DNA of 64,000 bases from Falsiroseomonas stagni DSM 19981 (GTDB lineage: Bacteria; Pseudomonadota; Alphaproteobacteria; Acetobacterales; Acetobacteraceae): contig NZ_FOSQ01000002.1 in the NCBI RefSeq assembly GCF_900114315.1, forward strand, positions 558,001 to 622,000, written 5' to 3'. Below the pieces are notes generated by a model. It searched no databases, had not been told where the DNA came from, and saw only the letters and a list, made by a program, of their open reading frames with translations. The first letter of the stretch is position 1. Every line of letters starts with the position of its first letter. Position numbers and translations under genes: made by a program. Shown one piece after another: positions 1 through 8,173 of this stretch.

Positions 1-93
1 CAAGGGCGGAACCCGTCCCTCGGCTGAAACAACGGCCGACATGGCCTTGACCATCGTGGAAAGCTGCGCCGGCGTCGGATGGATCAGCTTCAT
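1..93 (-). CDS. N-terminal fragment of an unidentified gene, cut by the window edge
   Basis: Read on the minus strand from an ATG at 93, this frame stays open to the window edge and gives 31 residues beginning MKLIHPTPAQ and ending SAEGRVPPL. A GGTGAGG ribosome-binding-like sequence sits just upstream of the ATG. The gene lies 111 bp downstream of the RND permease stop and points the same way, so it could be the next gene of that operon. The peptide is too short for me to assign a family. It is called because the start signal, direction and codon composition fit a real gene. Confidence 0.5.
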   Translation of the reverse strand, partial: MKLIHPTPAQLSTMVKAMSAVVSAEGRVPPL

Positions 94-204
94 GCCTCAC
101 CCTGGTTCAGTCGCGCCGTATGACGGCGTCACGTTCCGATTTGCGAACAGACTAGACGAAGGCCAGCACGCAGTGGAAGCGCAGACTGATGAGCCCCCAT
201 CCGA

Positions 205-3200
205 TCACCCATGCGTCCCGCCGCCGACCGGCGGCGGGGTCACCAGCGGCTTCCGCACCTTACGCGACATCACGACATAGCAGGCCGGCACGACGAAGAG
301 CGAAACCACCGTGCCGAACACCATGCCGCCCACGACGACGGCGCCGAGATCCTCCCGGGAGCGTGCCCCAGGCCCGACGGTGAGGAGAAGCGGCACCGCG
401 CCCAGGATGGTGGCCACCGTCGTCATTAGGATGGGACGCAGCCGCGTCGCCGCGGCCTCAACGATCGCCTCGTGCAGGTCACGTCCCTCGTCGCGCAGCT
501 GGTTCGCGAACTCCGTGATGAGGATGCCGCCCTTGGCGACAAGCCCTATCAGGGTGACCAATCCGATGAAGCTGTAGGCGTTGAGCGATCCGTTCACGGC
601 CAGAAGGCCCAGCGCGGCACCGACCATGGCCAGCGGGACCACCGACAGCACGATGAACGGGTCGCGGAAGCTCTCGAACTGCGCCGCGAGGGTCAGGAAG
701 ATGAACCCGAGCGCCAGCAGGAACACGATACCCACACTGGCATCGGCCTGCTTCAAGGCGCGCGACGGGCCATCATAATCCACCTGGTAGCCGGGCGGCA
801 GAATTCGGGCGGCCTCGCCTTCCAACGCCGCCAGCGCCTCCGACAGCGACCAGCCGGGCGCGAGGGTGGCGGTGATCCGGGCGGCCCGCAGCTGCTGGAA
901 GCGCGGCAGCGTCGATGCCCCAACCGTCTCACGCTGCGACACGACATAGGAGAGCGGGACGACATCGCCGGCGGCGCTGCGAAGATAGATATTGTTGACG
1001 ATGTCGGAGTCGCGGCGATCCTGCTCCTCGATCTGCAACAGAACCTTGTACTGCTGCCCTTCCCATCCGAAGTTGCCCGCCTGCTGGCCGCCCAGGAAGG
1101 TGTTGATCGTCTGCCCGATCCGCATGATGTCGATGCCGACGACAGCCGCGAGAGGCCGGTCGATGACCACGTCGATGCGGCGGGTGTTCAGGTCGAGGTC
1201 CAGCGCCGGCGATGAGAAGGCGGGGTGACGCCGGGCGAAGTCGTGCAGCCGCGTCATCACCTGCGACAGGTCCTCGTAGTTGCCGGTGGTGCGGACCACG
1301 AACTGCACCGGCGCGACGTTGCCGCCCGCGAGCGGGTTGGGATCGAGCAGGGTGAAGCGCGCACCCGCGATGCGGTTGAGGACGGGCATGATCCGCGCGC
1401 CGATTTCCACCGACGTCGCCTCGCGTTCCGACCAGGGCTTCAGCAGCAGCAGGCCGAGACCTGACGTCGGTGACGACATGCCATTCATGATCATGGTGCC
1501 GCGGCGCTCCGGCACCGTGGCGAAAGCCGCATCGACCCGCGCCGCCAGCTCGTCCATGTAGTAGGTGGTTGCGTCGGATGGCGCGGTGAACTCCACGATG
1601 ACGTAGCCAGGGTCGTCGGCCGGCGCGAATTCACCGGGCAGGCGCATCATCAAGGTGATGCCGCCAGCGAAGACCGCGACGCTTCCCAGCAACACGAACC
1701 ACCGGAACCGCAACGTGCCGCGCAGCAGATGGGCATACCCCCTCGACAGCCTTGCGAAGGCGTTGTCGATGCGGACCGCCACGCCCCCCGGGCGCTTGGC
1801 GCGCAGCATCCGTGAACACATGGCCGGCGACAGCGTCCGGGACACGAAGCCGGAGATCACGACACCCGCAGCGAGCGTGAAGGCGAATTCGGAGAACAGG
1901 CTTCCCAGCAAGCCGGGCATCAGGCCGATGGGCAGATAGACCGCCGCCAGGGTCAGCGTCGTCGCGACGATGGCAAAGCCGATCTCGCGGCTGCCGATGA
2001 AGGCCGCCGCCACGGGATCGGTGCCCATGTCGATATGGCGCTGGACGTTCTCGACATCGACGATGGCATCGTCCACCACCAGCCCGATCGCCAGAACCAT
2101 GGCCAGCAGCGTGAAAGTATTGATGCTGTAGCCCACGGCATACATGAAGCCGAGCATCCCGAGCAGCGACAGCGGGATGGTGACAAGCGTGATGATCGAG
2201 GAGCGGAAGGACCCGAGGAACAGAAGGATGACGACCGTGACGAGGCCGACCGCCACGATGATCGTCTCCGCCACCTCCTTCACCGCGATCTCGATCGCCT
2301 CCGAGCGGTCGAACACCACATCCAGCGTCATGCCCGCAGGCAGCAGGCCGCGCAGCCCGGGCACCAGCGCACGAACCGCGCGCGCGACCTCGAGCGGGTT
2401 TGCGGCGGATTGGGCCAGAACCCCCACCGCGACGCCATCCCGGCCGTTCAGGCGGATGGCGTTGGTGATGCTCTCCGGCCCCACTTCCACCCGCGCGACA
2501 TCGCCCAGCTTCACCAGACCATCGTCGCCAAGGCCGCGCCTGACCACCACCTCCGCGAACTGCTCCGGCCGCAGCAGGGCGGTGTCGGTATAGACCAGCG
2601 CCTTCCGGCCATCGCGCTCCAGCGTCCCGGACGGCACCGACAGGTTCTGGGAAATGATCGCGTCATGCACCTCGGGCGCGGTGACGTTATGCGCTGCCAG
2701 GGCCCAGGGATTGAGCCAGACCCTGATCGCGTAGCGGCGTTCCCCGAGCGTCTGCGACGCCGCCACGCCATCGACGGAGGCAAGCGCCGGCCTGACCACG
2801 CGAGAGACGATCTCCGTGATCTCCATCGAACTGCGGGACGGATCCGTCAGCGACAGGTAGATCACCGGCACGGCATCGAGGCTGAGCTGCGCGACGGTGG
2901 GCGCCAGGGAATCGGTCGGCAGCACATTCGCCAGCTGACCGACCTTGTCCCGGACCTGTGTCACCGCATTCAGCGGATTGGTCCCGGCGCGGAAGGCGAT
3001 CTGGATCTGGCTGCTGCCCTCGCTGCTCGTGGAGACGATCGTGTCGATCCCGCCGACGGCGGAGACCGCCTGCTCGATCGGCGCCGTCACGGTCCGCTCG
3101 ACAAGGTCGGGCGCGGCGCCGCTGTAGATCGTCGTGATCGACACGAAAGGCAGATCGAACTGCGGCAATTCACGGATCGCGAGCCGCGACAGGCCGAGAA

Positions 3201-3276
3201 TGCCGACGAGCGCGACGATGAGGTTGATGACGATCGCGAAGACCGGTCGCCGGATGAACAGGTCGGAGATCGACAT
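205..3276 (-). CDS. RND-family inner-membrane efflux permease
   Basis: This 1023-residue protein is a full-length AcrB/MexB-type RND pump that would use the proton gradient to export hydrophobic compounds across the envelope. It opens with the usual RND start (MSISDLFIRRPVFAIVINL), followed by the first membrane helix and a large periplasmic loop. Near residues 400-410 it carries the paired acidic residues of the proton relay in helix 4 (GLVVDDAIVDVENVQ). A second half-repeat follows, with another set of helices ending near residue 1005. The start overlaps the adaptor-gene stop by one base (TGATG), so the two are translationally coupled. No outer-membrane channel gene is in the window. Because it lies beside a large natural-product operon it may export that product, but such pumps are common chromosomal genes and the link is an inference. 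Confidence 0.95.
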   Translation of the reverse strand: MSISDLFIRRPVFAIVINLIVALVGILGLSRLAIRELPQFDLPFVSITTIYSGAAPDLVERTVTAPIEQAVSAVGGIDTIVSTSSEGSSQIQIAFRAGTNPLNAVTQVRDKVGQLANVLPTDSLAPTVAQLSLDAVPVIYLSLTDPSRSSMEITEIVSRVVRPALASVDGVAASQTLGERRYAIRVWLNPWALAAHNVTAPEVHDAIISQNLSVPSGTLERDGRKALVYTDTALLRPEQFAEVVVRRGLGDDGLVKLGDVARVEVGPESITNAIRLNGRDGVAVGVLAQSAANPLEVARAVRALVPGLRGLLPAGMTLDVVFDRSEAIEIAVKEVAETIIVAVGLVTVVILLFLGSFRSSIITLVTIPLSLLGMLGFMYAVGYSINTFTLLAMVLAIGLVVDDAIVDVENVQRHIDMGTDPVAAAFIGSREIGFAIVATTLTLAAVYLPIGLMPGLLGSLFSEFAFTLAAGVVISGFVSRTLSPAMCSRMLRAKRPGGVAVRIDNAFARLSRGYAHLLRGTLRFRWFVLLGSVAVFAGGITLMMRLPGEFAPADDPGYVIVEFTAPSDATTYYMDELAARVDAAFATVPERRGTMIMNGMSSPTSGLGLLLLKPWSEREATSVEIGARIMPVLNRIAGARFTLLDPNPLAGGNVAPVQFVVRTTGNYEDLSQVMTRLHDFARRHPAFSSPALDLDLNTRRIDVVIDRPLAAVVGIDIMRIGQTINTFLGGQQAGNFGWEGQQYKVLLQIEEQDRRDSDIVNNIYLRSAAGDVVPLSYVVSQRETVGASTLPRFQQLRAARITATLAPGWSLSEALAALEGEAARILPPGYQVDYDGPSRALKQADASVGIVFLLALGFIFLTLAAQFESFRDPFIVLSVVPLAMVGAALGLLAVNGSLNAYSFIGLVTLIGLVAKGGILITEFANQLRDEGRDLHEAIVEAAATRLRPILMTTVATILGAVPLLLTVGPGARSREDLGAVVVGGMVFGTVVSLFVVPACYVVMSRKVRKPLVTPPPVGGGTHG

Positions 3277-4376
3277 CAGCGCTGTCCCGGGGTCTGGGAC
3301 ACCGTGGTCACGCGCCTTCCGTCATCGAGGTTGAATTGTCCCGCGGTCACGACCTGGTCGCCAGGCGCCACCCCCTCCAGGATCTCCACGCGATCCGGAA
3401 GCTGCAATCCGACGCGCACCGGCGTGCGCCGCGCCCGACCGTCCACGACCTTGAACACATAGGCGCCGGTCAGCATGTAGGATACGGCGGAGGGCGGGAC
3501 GACGATGGCATCCGGCCGGCTTTCGATCACCAGCCGAACCCGCGCGAAAAGGCCCGATGGCAGCATGGGCGGGTCGTTCGGTATCTCCGCGCGCACCTGG
3601 ATGTCGCGGTCGTTGCTGCTCGGCCGCGGATCGAGCAGCGTGACCCGGCCGGTGAAGGTGCGGCCCGGCACCGCGTCCAGCGTCAACTCGACCGACTGGC
3701 CGATCGCCAGCTTCGGCAGGAAGCGTTCCGGCACGCGGAAACTCACGCGCAGGACCGACCGGTCCTCAAGGGTCACGAGGCGCTTGCCAGCCTCGATATA
3801 CTCGCCCACCCCGAAGTCGCGCTGCCCCAGCACGCCCGCAAAGGGCGCGCGGACGCTGAGTTGCGCCAGTTGCGTCTGGCGAACGGCCACCTCGGCGGCG
3901 GCCCGGTCGATCGCCGCGCGGTCGTCGTCCAGTTGCTGCCGGGACCGGAAGCCGGATCCGGAAAGCTGCTGGCTCCGCTCGAAGCGGATCTGGGCGGCGC
4001 GCAGTTCCGTCTCGGCCGACGCCAGATTCGCGCGCGCGATCCGCTGATCGAGGTCGACCAGCAGGGCGTTGGCTTCGACCCGGGTGCCCTCCTGGAAATG
4101 GATGGCGGTGACGACACCGGGATTGAGCGACGCCAGCGGCACGCTCTCTCGTGCCTGCAACGTGCCGAGTGAATTGAGGGCCTGGTCCACCCTGCCCTGC
4201 CTGGCCCGCGCAACCTCGACAGTGGCCGGCGCAGGCTCCGTCGTGGCGATGGGCGCCTGCACCGCGGGCGTGCCGCCGATGGCCGGCCACGCATACCGTG
4301 CCACAACGGCGCCGCCAACGAGCCCAGCCAAGGCGGAAACGCCTGCGATGATCAAGCGCGACGTCATACCGACCAA
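3276..4376 (-). CDS. RND efflux periplasmic adaptor (membrane fusion protein, HlyD/AcrA type)
   Basis: This 366-residue protein should bridge the RND permease to an outer-membrane channel. It has an N-terminal hydrophobic anchor (about residues 5-30, AGVSALAGLVGGAVVARYA), a first lipoyl half (around GVVTAIHFQEGTRVEANALL) and an alpha-helical hairpin rich in Gln, Arg and Ala (about 110-160). The second lipoyl half follows (VRAPFAGVLGQRDFGVGEYI), then a beta-barrel domain and a membrane-proximal domain. Length and order match the family. An in-frame ATG three codons later (MTSRLI) is an equally good start. The gene directly precedes and overlaps the permease gene. A 94-bp gap separates it from the kinase-like gene upstream, so it may have its own promoter or be read through. 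Confidence 0.93.
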   Translation of the reverse strand: MVGMTSRLIIAGVSALAGLVGGAVVARYAWPAIGGTPAVQAPIATTEPAPATVEVARARQGRVDQALNSLGTLQARESVPLASLNPGVVTAIHFQEGTRVEANALLVDLDQRIARANLASAETELRAAQIRFERSQQLSGSGFRSRQQLDDDRAAIDRAAAEVAVRQTQLAQLSVRAPFAGVLGQRDFGVGEYIEAGKRLVTLEDRSVLRVSFRVPERFLPKLAIGQSVELTLDAVPGRTFTGRVTLLDPRPSSNDRDIQVRAEIPNDPPMLPSGLFARVRLVIESRPDAIVVPPSAVSYMLTGAYVFKVVDGRARRTPVRVGLQLPDRVEILEGVAPGDQVVTAGQFNLDDGRRVTTVSQTPGQR

Positions 4377-4470
4377 CCCCCTGCGCGGCAGTCAGGCCCG
4401 CGCCTTGTCGATCACAGATAACAGCGGACTGGATCGTGTTGCACCCCCGCCAGTACCACGCGCAGGGCGA

Positions 4471-6429
4471 CTATTGGGTTGCAGACAGCGATTTCCTCGC
4501 GGTCCGTAATACATTGGAAATGAACAGCGCAACAGCGAGAAACAGCAGCCAGTAGATGCCGTCGAGGTCCGGCAGCGGCTCCAGCACGAATTGCAGCAGC
4601 CGGTGCGCCGATGGCTGCCAAGCCGGTGGCAGGTAGTCGGTGTAGCGATTGAGCAGCATGACGCCGAGCGTGCCCAGGATCAGCGTCCAGATGCCGCGGT
4701 TGAAGACACGCAGCACCGCCAGGCGGAACTGCTGCACGCGGTCCGCCATTCCCTGAAGCCGCAGGCCCTGGAAACGGACGGCGGAACCCAGCACCACATT
4801 CGCATCTGTCGCCAGCCCCATGACATCCTGAAGCGCGGACCGCAGGGGCCGCATCGCGCCCTTCAGCGTGCGCTGACGGCGCTGCCGGTCCTTGAAGTAG
4901 GCGCGCGTGAACTCGATGAAATTACCGTCCGGCACCAGCACCTGCAGCGAGGCATCGAGGGTGGACAGCGCCCGCCCCACGCGCATCAGGCCCCACCCGA
5001 CCGGCACATTGTGCCGCGCCATGACGCGCGTGATCTCGTCACCCATGGAACCGACCGACTTGTCCGCATAGGAGGTGTTAGGAAACTCGCTCCGCAGTTC
5101 CCACTTGCGCAGCGCGTCCGCCAGGTCGCTGCGCAGTCGCGCGTGATCCACCACCCCAAGTCCGGGTTGCTGCAACAGGGTGTAGTCAGCCGCGCGCTCG
5201 AAGTCCCGCGTCGCCAGCGCCACCATGGTGTAGCGGTAGAGTTGCCAGGTCCGTCGATCCAGCCGACCGACACTGCCGAGATCCAGCAGCGCGATCCGGT
5301 TGTCCGCCATGACCATGATGTTGCCGGGGTGGAGATCGGCGTGGAATTCATTGTCTTCCAGGATCTGCCGCAGCACCGTGACCATCAGGCCCTTGCCGAG
5401 CTTCAGCGGATCGACGTTGTTCTCATGCTCCCATCGCCGGACGGCGGCGACGTTCTCCGTGCGCATCTGGATGTAGTGCGACATCAGGACGCCCGGTATC
5501 TCATCCATCACCAGGATGCGGGGGCCGCAATAGCGGGACAGGACGCGGGGCACGGAAACCTTGTGGCGACGCAGGTTGCGCCGCATGCGCTTGAGGTTCA
5601 CAGCCTCGAACCGATAGTCGGTCTCTTCGCTGAGCACTGCACGGAGTTCGCGGAGCCCGTCAACCAGATGGAAGCGGCTGCCGATCCCCAGCACGCTGAA
5701 CACGGCCACCACCCCGCGCAGCAGGCCGAGATCGCGCGCGAAGCTGCGCGACACGTCCGGCCGCATGATCTTCACGACGACCGCGCGGTTGTTGGTCAGC
5801 AGGGTCGCGCGGTGCGCCTGGCAGATCGATGCCGCCGCGAAGGGCATGGGGTCGAACCAGGAGAAGACGCGCTCGATGGGGACGCCCAGATCCTCCTCCA
5901 CCACCCGCAGCGCGACCTCCGGCGGAAAGCCCGCGGCCTGGTGCTGAAGGCTGGCGAGTGCCTTGCACATCTCATCGGTCAGCAGGTCGGTGCGCAGCGA
6001 CAGCAACTGCCCGGCCTTGATCCACATGCCGCCCAGGCCCTCGAACAGCGCCCGGGCCAGGGCGGCATCGCGGGCTGCCGTCATCCGGCCGGTTGCCCGC
6101 AGCCAGAGGCGCATCCACACGAAACGCAGCAACGCCGAGAAGACCGCCAGACCGCGGAAGCGCGATGGCGGCGACAGCGGCTCGATCCTGATCGCACCGG
6201 AGGAACGGCCCGATGGCAGGGGCGTCGGGACGATGGAATCGAGGTCGGGCGGGAATTCGCGCTCCGGGCTCCGAGGCTCCAGCGCGACAAGCGTGGTCGC
6301 GGCATTCCGGCGGTGCCGGATGACATCCAACCGGAACCCAGCGATACGCTTGACCAGAATGGAGCGTCTCTCCCGGACGAAGACAGCCCGCCGCCGTGGC
6401 GGCAGGTCGCTTGGCCAGGCCCGGATCAC
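4471..6429 (-). CDS. ABC1/AarF/UbiB-family atypical kinase-like membrane protein
   Basis: This 652-residue protein belongs to the ABC1 (UbiB/ADCK) family of atypical protein-kinase-like ATPases, some of which are needed for ubiquinone synthesis. The diagnostic KxGQ motif is near residues 135-140 (WIKAGQLLSLRTDLL), the catalytic-loop HADLHPGN near 360 and the metal-binding LDLGS near 382. Two hydrophobic segments at the C-terminus (about 575-600 and 625-645) look like the usual membrane anchor. The roughly 100-residue N-terminal region before the first helices is poorly conserved in look and rich in Arg, so the real start could be a downstream codon. It sits 36 bp after a small acidic-protein gene and probably shares its transcript. 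Whether it serves quinone synthesis here or something else cannot be told from the sequence. Confidence 0.85.
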   Translation of the reverse strand: MIRAWPSDLPPRRRAVFVRERRSILVKRIAGFRLDVIRHRRNAATTLVALEPRSPEREFPPDLDSIVPTPLPSGRSSGAIRIEPLSPPSRFRGLAVFSALLRFVWMRLWLRATGRMTAARDAALARALFEGLGGMWIKAGQLLSLRTDLLTDEMCKALASLQHQAAGFPPEVALRVVEEDLGVPIERVFSWFDPMPFAAASICQAHRATLLTNNRAVVVKIMRPDVSRSFARDLGLLRGVVAVFSVLGIGSRFHLVDGLRELRAVLSEETDYRFEAVNLKRMRRNLRRHKVSVPRVLSRYCGPRILVMDEIPGVLMSHYIQMRTENVAAVRRWEHENNVDPLKLGKGLMVTVLRQILEDNEFHADLHPGNIMVMADNRIALLDLGSVGRLDRRTWQLYRYTMVALATRDFERAADYTLLQQPGLGVVDHARLRSDLADALRKWELRSEFPNTSYADKSVGSMGDEITRVMARHNVPVGWGLMRVGRALSTLDASLQVLVPDGNFIEFTRAYFKDRQRRQRTLKGAMRPLRSALQDVMGLATDANVVLGSAVRFQGLRLQGMADRVQQFRLAVLRVFNRGIWTLILGTLGVMLLNRYTDYLPPAWQPSAHRLLQFVLEPLPDLDGIYWLLFLAVALFISNVLRTARKSLSATQ

Positions 6430-6465
6430 CCGGGCCCGGCTGTTCTCACGAGGCCAGGTCAGCGA

Positions 6466-6726
6466 TCAATCGTCGTCGTCATCATCGTCGTCGTCGCGGA
6501 ACATGTCGCCGAGGCGCTGTTCCTGCCGGACCACGACGACGACGGTCTGCGCCGCACCGTCCAGGACACCTTCTTCGTGCAGGGCCGCGATCGCGTCCTC
6601 CACCTTGTCCATCAGCTTGCCTTCGCCGCGGCGAAGCCGCCGCACGCGCTTGCGGGAATGCTCCCCGAGATCGAGGACGCAGACGACACCCTTCGCGTCC
6701 TTCACGTCCGCACTGGCCTCACTCAT
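6466..6726 (-). CDS. small acidic-tailed protein, DUF6200-like
   Basis: This is an 86-residue protein with no signal peptide or membrane segment. The N-terminal half contains VVCVLDLGEHSRKRVRRLRRGE followed by GKLMDKVEDAIAAL, a pattern I recall from DUF6200-family proteins, whose function is unknown. It ends in a run of nine Asp after GDMFR. It is positioned between a small basic protein (69 bp upstream) and the kinase-like gene (36 bp downstream) on the same strand, so the three likely form one operon. The mix of a basic patch and an acidic tail suggests a binding role, for example with the neighbouring basic protein, but this is only a guess. Confidence 0.75.
   Translation of the reverse strand: MSEASADVKDAKGVVCVLDLGEHSRKRVRRLRRGEGKLMDKVEDAIAALHEEGVLDGAAQTVVVVVRQEQRLGDMFRDDDDDDDDD
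6469..6495 (-). repeat. run of nine Asp codons (GAC/GAT) at the 3' end of the small acidic gene
   Basis: Nine consecutive GAC or GAT codons precede the stop codon. The near-perfect trinucleotide run could vary in length between strains by slippage without changing the frame. Confidence 0.9.
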
Positions 6727-6795
6727 GCTCTTCCCTCGCGATTGGCGGATGGATGCGGAAGCCGGACCGCGCCGGGGCGATCCGGGCAGGCTGGG

Positions 6796-7158
6796 TCAGC
6801 CGCGCCGGATGACGCGCACCAGGTTGCGCCCGATGTCACGGGCCCAGCCGTTCCGGCGCTTGCGGTTCGACTGCTCGTGCAGCGCGAGATAGTGGCCGAG
6901 CGCCTTGTGCTCGCGCCGCGCCAGCTTCCTGATCTTCTTCTCGACCACCTTCAGGATGCCGGTCTGCTTCTTGCGTTCGCCCAGATCCAGGTGGACGTCG
7001 TCGCGCGTCACGCGCGTGCCCGCCACTGTCCAGACCTTCACACGCTCCGCACTTCCGGTCTCATCGTCAAGGGATGGCTTTGACAGGCGGATGGACGCGG
7101 CATGACCCGGCTTCAGAACCGTGATCCGCTTCACGCCCGAAATCATCCGTACGCGCAT
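6796..7158 (-). CDS. small basic protein of unknown function
   Basis: The 120-residue product begins MRVRMISGVKRITVLKPG and ends RNLVRVIRRG. It is strongly basic, has no membrane segment, and its C-terminal half carries a helical region with SNRKRRNGWARDIGRN. I recall short proteins of this shape (possibly DUF6312) near DUF6200 genes in related bacteria, but I cannot verify this. The ATG at 7158 was chosen because a GAGGGAG ribosome-binding-like sequence precedes it. The same frame is open further upstream to 7314 but would then run through a strong hairpin. The gene heads the probable minus-strand operon with the acidic protein and the ABC1-family gene. Confidence 0.65.
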   Translation of the reverse strand: MRVRMISGVKRITVLKPGHAASIRLSKPSLDDETGSAERVKVWTVAGTRVTRDDVHLDLGERKKQTGILKVVEKKIRKLARREHKALGHYLALHEQSNRKRRNGWARDIGRNLVRVIRRG

Positions 7159-7179
7159 GGCGACGTGCTCCCTCTGCCT

Positions 7180-7219
7180 GGCACTGAAACGATCACGCCA
7201 TCGGCGTCGTTTCAGTGCC
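7180..7219. promoter_or_regulatory. 13-bp perfect inverted repeat (operator or RNA hairpin) before the small basic gene
   Basis: Arms 7180-7192 (GGCACTGAAACGA) and 7207-7219 (TCGTTTCAGTGCC) are exact reverse complements around a 14-base centre, which itself can pair CGCC with GGCG. The element starts 21 bp upstream of the small basic gene's ATG, just before its ribosome-binding site. As DNA it could be an operator. As RNA it would be a stable leader hairpin. It is in the divergent region between the left-flank operon and the polyketide operon, so a DNA-binding protein there could affect both. It lacks a following T-run in either direction that would mark a simple terminator. Confidence 0.6.
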
Positions 7220-7367
7220 GTGTCCACCCTCGGACTTCGGCACACAATCCTATAGCGAAAAACACCGCGCCGGGGGAAGAGCCGTCTTCGCGCTCCCACG
7301 CCAGACTCTGGCAATCCGCGATCAAAATGATGTCTCGCAGGTCTCAGCCAGCGACACAGCTCTTGGG

Positions 7368-7397
7368 TTGACAGGACGCCGCCATTCTTGCGCCATT
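7368..7397 (+). promoter_or_regulatory. candidate sigma-70-like promoter for the polyketide operon
   Basis: A perfect TTGACA at 7368-7373 is followed 17-18 bases later by a poor -10 (around GCCATT, 7392-7397). It lies about 30-55 bp before the GTG chosen for the thioesterase gene, in the only sizeable non-coding gap ahead of the 52-kb operon. The weak -10 would fit an activator-dependent promoter. The rest of the 265-bp gap (7159-7423) holds the inverted repeat at 7180-7219 and nothing else I can recognise. Confidence 0.35.
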
Positions 7398-7423
7398 GGT
7401 GGCATCGCGAATGGGGTGGGACG

Positions 7424-8173
7424 GTGCGTTCTGACTGGTTAACGTTTCCTCAGCCGCGACCGCGCGCGGCGTTGCAGCTTATCTGCTTCCCGCATGCGGG
7501 CGGGGGTGCATCCATGTTCCATCCCCTTGCCTCCCTGCTCCCTCCCTCCGTCGCCATGGCCGCCGTCCAACTGCCTGGCCGCGAAGCCCGGATGGCGGAG
7601 GCCCCCTTCACCCGCATGAAGCCGCTCATTACCGCGATGGCGGATGCGCTGGCCCCCGCCCTGCAGCAGCCCACCGCCTTCTTCGGCCATTCGATGGGCG
7701 CGCTGCTCGCCTATGAGTTGGCGCGGGAACTGGTGCGGCGCGGACAGGCGCCGCCCGTGTCGCTGATCGTCTCCGGCCGGCGCGCGCCGACCTTCGAGGG
7801 CAATGAAGCGCCGCTGCACCCGCTGCCCGATGATGCCTTCGTCGCCGAGCTCGTCAGGCGCTACGATGCCATCCCCCAGGCGATCCTGGCGGAGCGCGAG
7901 TTGATGGCTCTCTTCCTGCCGATCCTGAAGGCGGACTTCGCGGTATTCGAGACACATCGCCACGCGCCCGGCGCGACCCTTGCCTGCCCGATCGCCATCT
8001 ATGGCGGCGACGCCGATCCCCAGACCGCTGAGATGGATGGCTGGGCGGCGCTCTGCGCCGGCCCCGCCACCCGCCGTGTCTTCCCGGGCGGCCACTTCTA
8101 CCTCGTACCCCAGCGCCAGGCGCTGGCCGCCGCGCTGTCAGACGATCTCGGGGTGCTGGTTGGCACGGGCTGA
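7424..8173 (+). CDS. type II (editing) thioesterase
   Basis: This stand-alone alpha/beta-hydrolase thioesterase (249 residues from GTG 7424) would remove misloaded or stalled acyl groups from carrier domains of the assembly line. Family marks are LICFPHAGGGASMF near the N-terminus, the nucleophile elbow GHSMG with Ser90, an Asp near residues 197-199 (GGDADPQT) and catalytic His224 in GGHFYL. A TTG at 7388 gives a longer form, but the GTG follows a GGGGTGGG ribosome-binding-like stretch and gives the usual family length. It is the first gene of the polyketide operon, and its end overlaps the start of PKS-A. It is not a chain-terminating domain fused to a module, and no such domain is visible elsewhere in the window. 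Confidence 0.92.
   Translation: MRSDWLTFPQPRPRAALQLICFPHAGGGASMFHPLASLLPPSVAMAAVQLPGREARMAEAPFTRMKPLITAMADALAPALQQPTAFFGHSMGALLAYELARELVRRGQAPPVSLIVSGRRAPTFEGNEAPLHPLPDDAFVAELVRRYDAIPQAILAERELMALFLPILKADFAVFETHRHAPGATLACPIAIYGGDADPQTAEMDGWAALCAGPATRRVFPGGHFYLVPQRQALAAALSDDLGVLVGTG

Noticed and set aside
41-280. Possible plus-strand gene at the left edge
   Set aside because: It overlaps the RND permease end and the better minus-strand start at 93, and its product shows no family features.
7388-7423. Longer thioesterase start at TTG 7388
   Set aside because: The GTG at 7424 has a better ribosome-binding-like sequence and gives the usual family length; the extra residues are not thioesterase-like.
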